Assembly (NCBI GenBank): GCA_035063885.1
Contig: JAPSFM010000016.1
Coordinates: 14,450-78,449 of the forward strand
Length of the DNA stretch: 64,000 nucleotides
Direction of reading: 5' to 3'
Origin: CAADGY01 sp900696665
GTDB lineage: Bacteria; Acidobacteriota; Terriglobia; Bryobacterales; Bryobacteraceae
Below the pieces are notes generated by a model. The model worked only from the letters and a program-made list of their open reading frames with translations. It had not been told where the DNA came from and did no database searches. Made by a program: the position numbers and the translations under genes. Of this stretch, positions 61,184 through 64,000 are shown in pieces (the stretch's first letter is position 1; each line of letters opens with the position of its first letter).

Positions 61184-61981
61184 GTGGATTGTCGACAGAT
61201 GTATAGTGCCTTTTCCTGGAATATTTGCCGGATGCGCTTATGCCGCCAGATCGGTTTGGTAGCAGACCTCCAGATTGGACTTTCCTGCCCGTGGGATTGC
61301 CACGTCTATGGTATTCGTGCACCAGGAGGAATAGTACTTATCGATGCGGGTTCGGGCATGGCCACGGACGCACTGCTCCACAATCTTCGTGAGGACCTGG
61401 GAACGGCGGAGATCACGGCTGTCGTACTCACACATGCACATCCTGACCACGCGTGTGGTGTGGCGCCGCTTCTCGACCGTTACGGCTGCCAGGTTTGGGC
61501 GCCTGCACCGTGCAGGGAAGTACTCGAACAGGGCGATGAAGACCGCTCCGGACTGGCAAAGGCCCGGCGGCGCGGCGCCTATCCCATGGAAATGCGAATG
61601 AGGCCTTCCCTTGTCCATCACAGCATCGAACATGGAGAGATTTTTGAGGTGGCAGGCCTGCGATTTGAGGCTCTCCACGTGAGCGGGCATAGTCCGGACA
61701 GCTTCTGTTACCTGACGGAACTCGAGTGCGGCAGATCGCTGTTTGTGGGAGACGTGCTCTTCTACGGTGGTGTTCTCGGCCTGATTAATGCCGAAGGATC
61801 TTCTCTGGATGGTTATCGCTCGCATTTGGAACGTTTGAAAGGACTTGGAGTGGATTGCCTGTTTCCCGGACACGGATTGTTCACGTTCCGCAACGGGCAA
61901 CTGCACATCGATACAGCCATTCGGGAACTTGAACGCGGGTTCGTACCCCGGATGATCGGCCAGCACGACCTCATTTTCTGA
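61184..61981 (+). CDS. Metallo-beta-lactamase-fold hydrolase
   Basis: Up to 265 residues; GTG at 61184 is the longest start, but ATGs at 61199 or 61232 may be used because no clear ribosome site fits. Zinc motifs are VLTHAHPDHACGV (THxHxDH type), HVSGHSPDSFCYL, FVGDVLFYGG and PGHGLFTFRN. It should hydrolyse a thioester, lactone or phosphoester; GHS and PGHG resemble glyoxalase II-like members. It is 5 bp upstream of an HpcH/HpaI aldolase gene and probably in one operon with it and a symporter. Confidence 0.88.
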   Translation: MDCRQMYSAFSWNICRMRLCRQIGLVADLQIGLSCPWDCHVYGIRAPGGIVLIDAGSGMATDALLHNLREDLGTAEITAVVLTHAHPDHACGVAPLLDRYGCQVWAPAPCREVLEQGDEDRSGLAKARRRGAYPMEMRMRPSLVHHSIEHGEIFEVAGLRFEALHVSGHSPDSFCYLTELECGRSLFVGDVLFYGGVLGLINAEGSSLDGYRSHLERLKGLGVDCLFPGHGLFTFRNGQLHIDTAIRELERGFVPRMIGQHDLIF

Positions 61982-61986
61982 AAACT

Positions 61987-62766
61987 ATGGTGAACAGTAA
62001 GGTATTGGCAAAGCTTCGCAATGGCGGCTTCGTAAAAGTAACCTGTGTCGGACGCGTGAACGACCCCTGGCTCCCGGAGCTGATCGGGCGGATCGGCTTC
62101 GATGCGCTTTGGTACGATCTGGAGCACCAGACCGGCCCCGATCACGCCGCGAACGCCTTCGCGCTGGCATGCCGCGCCAGCGGCATGGATCTGATGGTGC
62201 GCGTGCGGAAGGCCGAGTATGGCAGTCCCATGCGCATGCTCGAAGCTGGAGCCAACGGCCTTATGGTTCCTCACATCCGCAGCGTGGAAGAAGCCCGGCA
62301 GTGGGTGGAGTGGTGCAGATTTCCACCGCTCGGCAAGCGCGGCTTCGATGGCGCCGGAGCCGACGCGGACTACATGCTGGCGGGGCCTATCGAACATATG
62401 CGTCACGCCAACGAGGAAGTGTTTCTCGTCTTTCAGATCGAAGACCGGGAGGCCCTGGAGCGCATCGCAGGTATCGCGGCGGTGCCTGGCTACGACGTCC
62501 TGTTCATCGGTCCCGGCGATCTCTCCATCAGCCTTGGCGTGCCATTCGAGATCAACCATCCGGCCATGCAGCAGGCAATTGACACCGTGGCCCGGGCAGC
62601 GGCGGCGCACGGCAAGTTCTGGGGTATCCCCGCGGGTTCTCCCGCGGCTGCTCAAGCCTACCTGGAGAGGGGCGCCCGCTTCATCGCCTATGGCAGCGAC
62701 CATGTTGTGTTGCTGAACGGTTTCCAGACTCTGTACCGGGACTTGAGCGAACTCAAGCTGGACTAA
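61987..62766 (+). CDS. HpcH/HpaI-family aldolase
   Basis: A 259-residue class II (metal-dependent) pyruvate aldolase of the HpcH/HpaI/CitE fold: GFDALWYDLEHQTGP, LDLMVRVR-like LMVRVRKAEY, LEAGANGLMVPHIRSVEEA and DVLFIGPGDLSISLGVP, with the Glu and Asp metal ligands. It cleaves or makes 2-keto-hydroxy acids, for example in aromatic or sugar-acid catabolism. It lies between the MBL hydrolase and a sodium:solute symporter, suggesting uptake, hydrolysis and cleavage of one compound. Confidence 0.9.
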   Translation: MVNSKVLAKLRNGGFVKVTCVGRVNDPWLPELIGRIGFDALWYDLEHQTGPDHAANAFALACRASGMDLMVRVRKAEYGSPMRMLEAGANGLMVPHIRSVEEARQWVEWCRFPPLGKRGFDGAGADADYMLAGPIEHMRHANEEVFLVFQIEDREALERIAGIAAVPGYDVLFIGPGDLSISLGVPFEINHPAMQQAIDTVARAAAAHGKFWGIPAGSPAAAQAYLERGARFIAYGSDHVVLLNGFQTLYRDLSELKLD

Positions 62767-62780
62767 AGGAACAGCGTCCC

Positions 62781-64000
62781 TTGCATCTCACCTGGATCGA
62801 TTTTGCCGTAATAGCCGCCTACATTGGCAGTCTGCCGCTGATTGGCATGTACTTCTCCAGGCGGCAGGTGTCACGGGAAGAATATCTGCTTGGAAGCCGC
62901 AATATTCACTGGTTGCTGGCGGCCGGGAGCGTGGTTGCCACGCTTGTGTCCACGCTGACATTTCTTGCCGTGCCGGGGGAAATTGTCCGGTACGGGCTGG
63001 CCTATTTCACCGGTGTGCTGGCGCTTCCGCTGGCGGTTCCGGTGATGACGCGCATCCTGTTGCCGAAGTTGATGACTCTGCGCATCACCAGCATGTACGA
63101 GTACCTGGAGGGCCGCTACGACGTACAGGTCCGGGTCCTGGCCGCCGTGGTGTTTGTGATCCGAACCGTGGTGTGGATGGGCCTCATCATCTACAGTTGC
63201 AGCTTTGCAATCGCGGAGATGACCCAATGGGACATCTACTGGACGATCGTCATAACGGGTCTGATCACTACGTTCTATTCGAGTGCGGGTGGGTTACGTA
63301 CCGTCATCTGGACGGATAATCTGCAACTCGTGGTGCTCATCGGCGGAGCGGTAGCCATACCCCTGGCGGTGTTACTGCGCACCGGGACGGGACCTTTGGA
63401 ATGGTGGAGCGCTTTCGCCGAGGCGGGCCGGACTCAGATCCAGTTCGTGAGCCTCGACTTGACCGTCCGCCTCACCGTGATCGGCATCATGCTCTCGCAG
63501 TTTTTCTGGAGTGTTTGTACGAATGGAAGCGACCAGGTGGCGGTGCAGCGCTATCTCAGCACTCCCTCCATCCGGATGGCCAGCCGGACCGCCTGGGTCT
63601 ACATTGCCATCAACGTTGGACTGCTGGCGGTGCTGTCGGTCTGCGGCCTGGCCTTGTTCGGGTTCTATTTTCAACAGTCAGGCCTGCCGGTGTCCGATTT
63701 CCAGCGCGAGATCGCTCCCCACGCGGACGCCCTGATGCCGCGGTTCATCGTGAAGGAACTGCCGCAAGGCGTCTCCGGACTCGTATTGGCGGCCCTTTTG
63801 GCCGCGGCCATGTCGAGCCTCAGCTCCGGAATCAACTCGCTCGCGGCCGTGGTGATGAAAGACCTGGTGGAACGTTTTGGCCGGCACCGCACGGAGGCAA
63901 GTTCTCTTACCCTGACCAAGTTGGTCTCGGTTGCGGGAGGTCTCATAGGAATCGCCACCGCCGTTGCCATCACCTGGGCAGTTCGACGCTCGGACTGGAA
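62781..64000 (+). CDS. Sodium:solute symporter (SSS family), 3' truncated by window edge
   Basis: TTG start at 62781 (LHLTWIDFAVIAAYIG) with AAAGGA 10 bases before it; the frame stays open to the end, so at least 406 residues are present. About ten transmembrane helices are visible. SREEYLLGSRNIHWLLAAGSVVATLVSTLTFLAVPGE, ITTFYSSAGGLRTVIWTDNLQ and AAAMSSLSSGINSLAAVVMKD are typical SSS (SLC5) motifs. It probably takes up a sugar acid or organic acid with Na+ as the last or later gene of the MBL-aldolase operon. Confidence 0.9.
   Translation, partial: MHLTWIDFAVIAAYIGSLPLIGMYFSRRQVSREEYLLGSRNIHWLLAAGSVVATLVSTLTFLAVPGEIVRYGLAYFTGVLALPLAVPVMTRILLPKLMTLRITSMYEYLEGRYDVQVRVLAAVVFVIRTVVWMGLIIYSCSFAIAEMTQWDIYWTIVITGLITTFYSSAGGLRTVIWTDNLQLVVLIGGAVAIPLAVLLRTGTGPLEWWSAFAEAGRTQIQFVSLDLTVRLTVIGIMLSQFFWSVCTNGSDQVAVQRYLSTPSIRMASRTAWVYIAINVGLLAVLSVCGLALFGFYFQQSGLPVSDFQREIAPHADALMPRFIVKELPQGVSGLVLAALLAAAMSSLSSGINSLAAVVMKDLVERFGRHRTEASSLTLTKLVSVAGGLIGIATAVAITWAVRRSDW

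Noticed and set aside
1..64000. tRNA, rRNA, CRISPR arrays, transposases
   Set aside because: No T-loop GTTCRA pattern with cloverleaf, no rRNA stretches, no spaced palindromic repeats and no transposase motifs were found in the gaps.

Overview
The window looks like chromosomal DNA of an Acidobacteriota bacterium, probably of the Solibacter/Bryobacter type. This rests on gene content, not on a marker gene: a Ser/Thr kinase fused to WD40-like repeats, DUF1080, sialate O-acetylesterase, SMP-30, a two-domain acetylxylan-esterase-like hydrolase, PEP-CTERM and TonB proteins, in GC-rich (about 60% by eye), densely packed DNA. No rRNA, tRNA, CRISPR array, insertion sequence or prophage was seen.

Layout. 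1-12 kb: the end of an M24 peptidase gene, a signalling kinase, a minus-strand run (YacL-like PIN-TRAM protein, SMP-30, NUDIX, MutS2), an RRM protein, and a serine module (class V aminotransferase followed by SerA). 12-23.5 kb: YqeY, an OPT transporter, sialate O-acetylesterase, two uncharacterised proteins, DUF1080, the CstA/YbdD-like carbon-starvation pair, an exopolysaccharide initiating transferase and a PyrE-like enzyme. 23.5-29.4 kb: a translationally coupled TolC-adaptor-RND efflux operon. 29.5-34.8 kb: OsmC, an ECF sigma/anti-sigma/GNAT operon, UppS-CdsA, and MoeA-MoaC with a clear terminator. 34.8-44.9 kb: an M48 protease, a class V aminotransferase, BON, a gluzincin-TPR protein, NUDIX, an atypical AT-richer secreted protein, a coupled operon (AlaX-type editing protein, PfkB kinase, rhomboid, BshB1-like deacetylase) and a lone nuoA. 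44.9-57 kb: a tandem esterase, a kinase-like/nuclease-like fusion coupled to hpt, TonB, an enolase-superfamily enzyme, a decayed XhoI/PaeR7I-type restriction-modification system, adenosine deaminase, GlgB, and a YeiH-type transporter with a 52-residue partner. 57-64 kb: a PEP-CTERM protein, a VAO-family flavoprotein with a GNAT/autoinducer-synthase-like protein, a 591-bp control region, and an operon of MBL hydrolase, HpcH/HpaI aldolase and a sodium:solute symporter that runs off the end.

The most interesting points are: (1) the fusion of a degenerate cytidylate-kinase-like domain to a PD-(D/E)XK-like domain, coupled to hpt; (2) an XhoI-family restriction gene inactivated by two in-frame stops beside a frameshifted methyltransferase remnant; (3) at least ten genes with a -10-like hexamer placed so that the transcript would begin at or within a few bases of the start codon, suggesting common leaderless transcription; (4) the 58-62 kb acyltransferase/flavoprotein/MBL locus, with a hairpin, direct repeats and a possible aromatic-tailed mini-ORF. 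Many start codons were moved inward from the longest frame using signal peptides, overlaps, Shine-Dalgarno sites or these -10 boxes.
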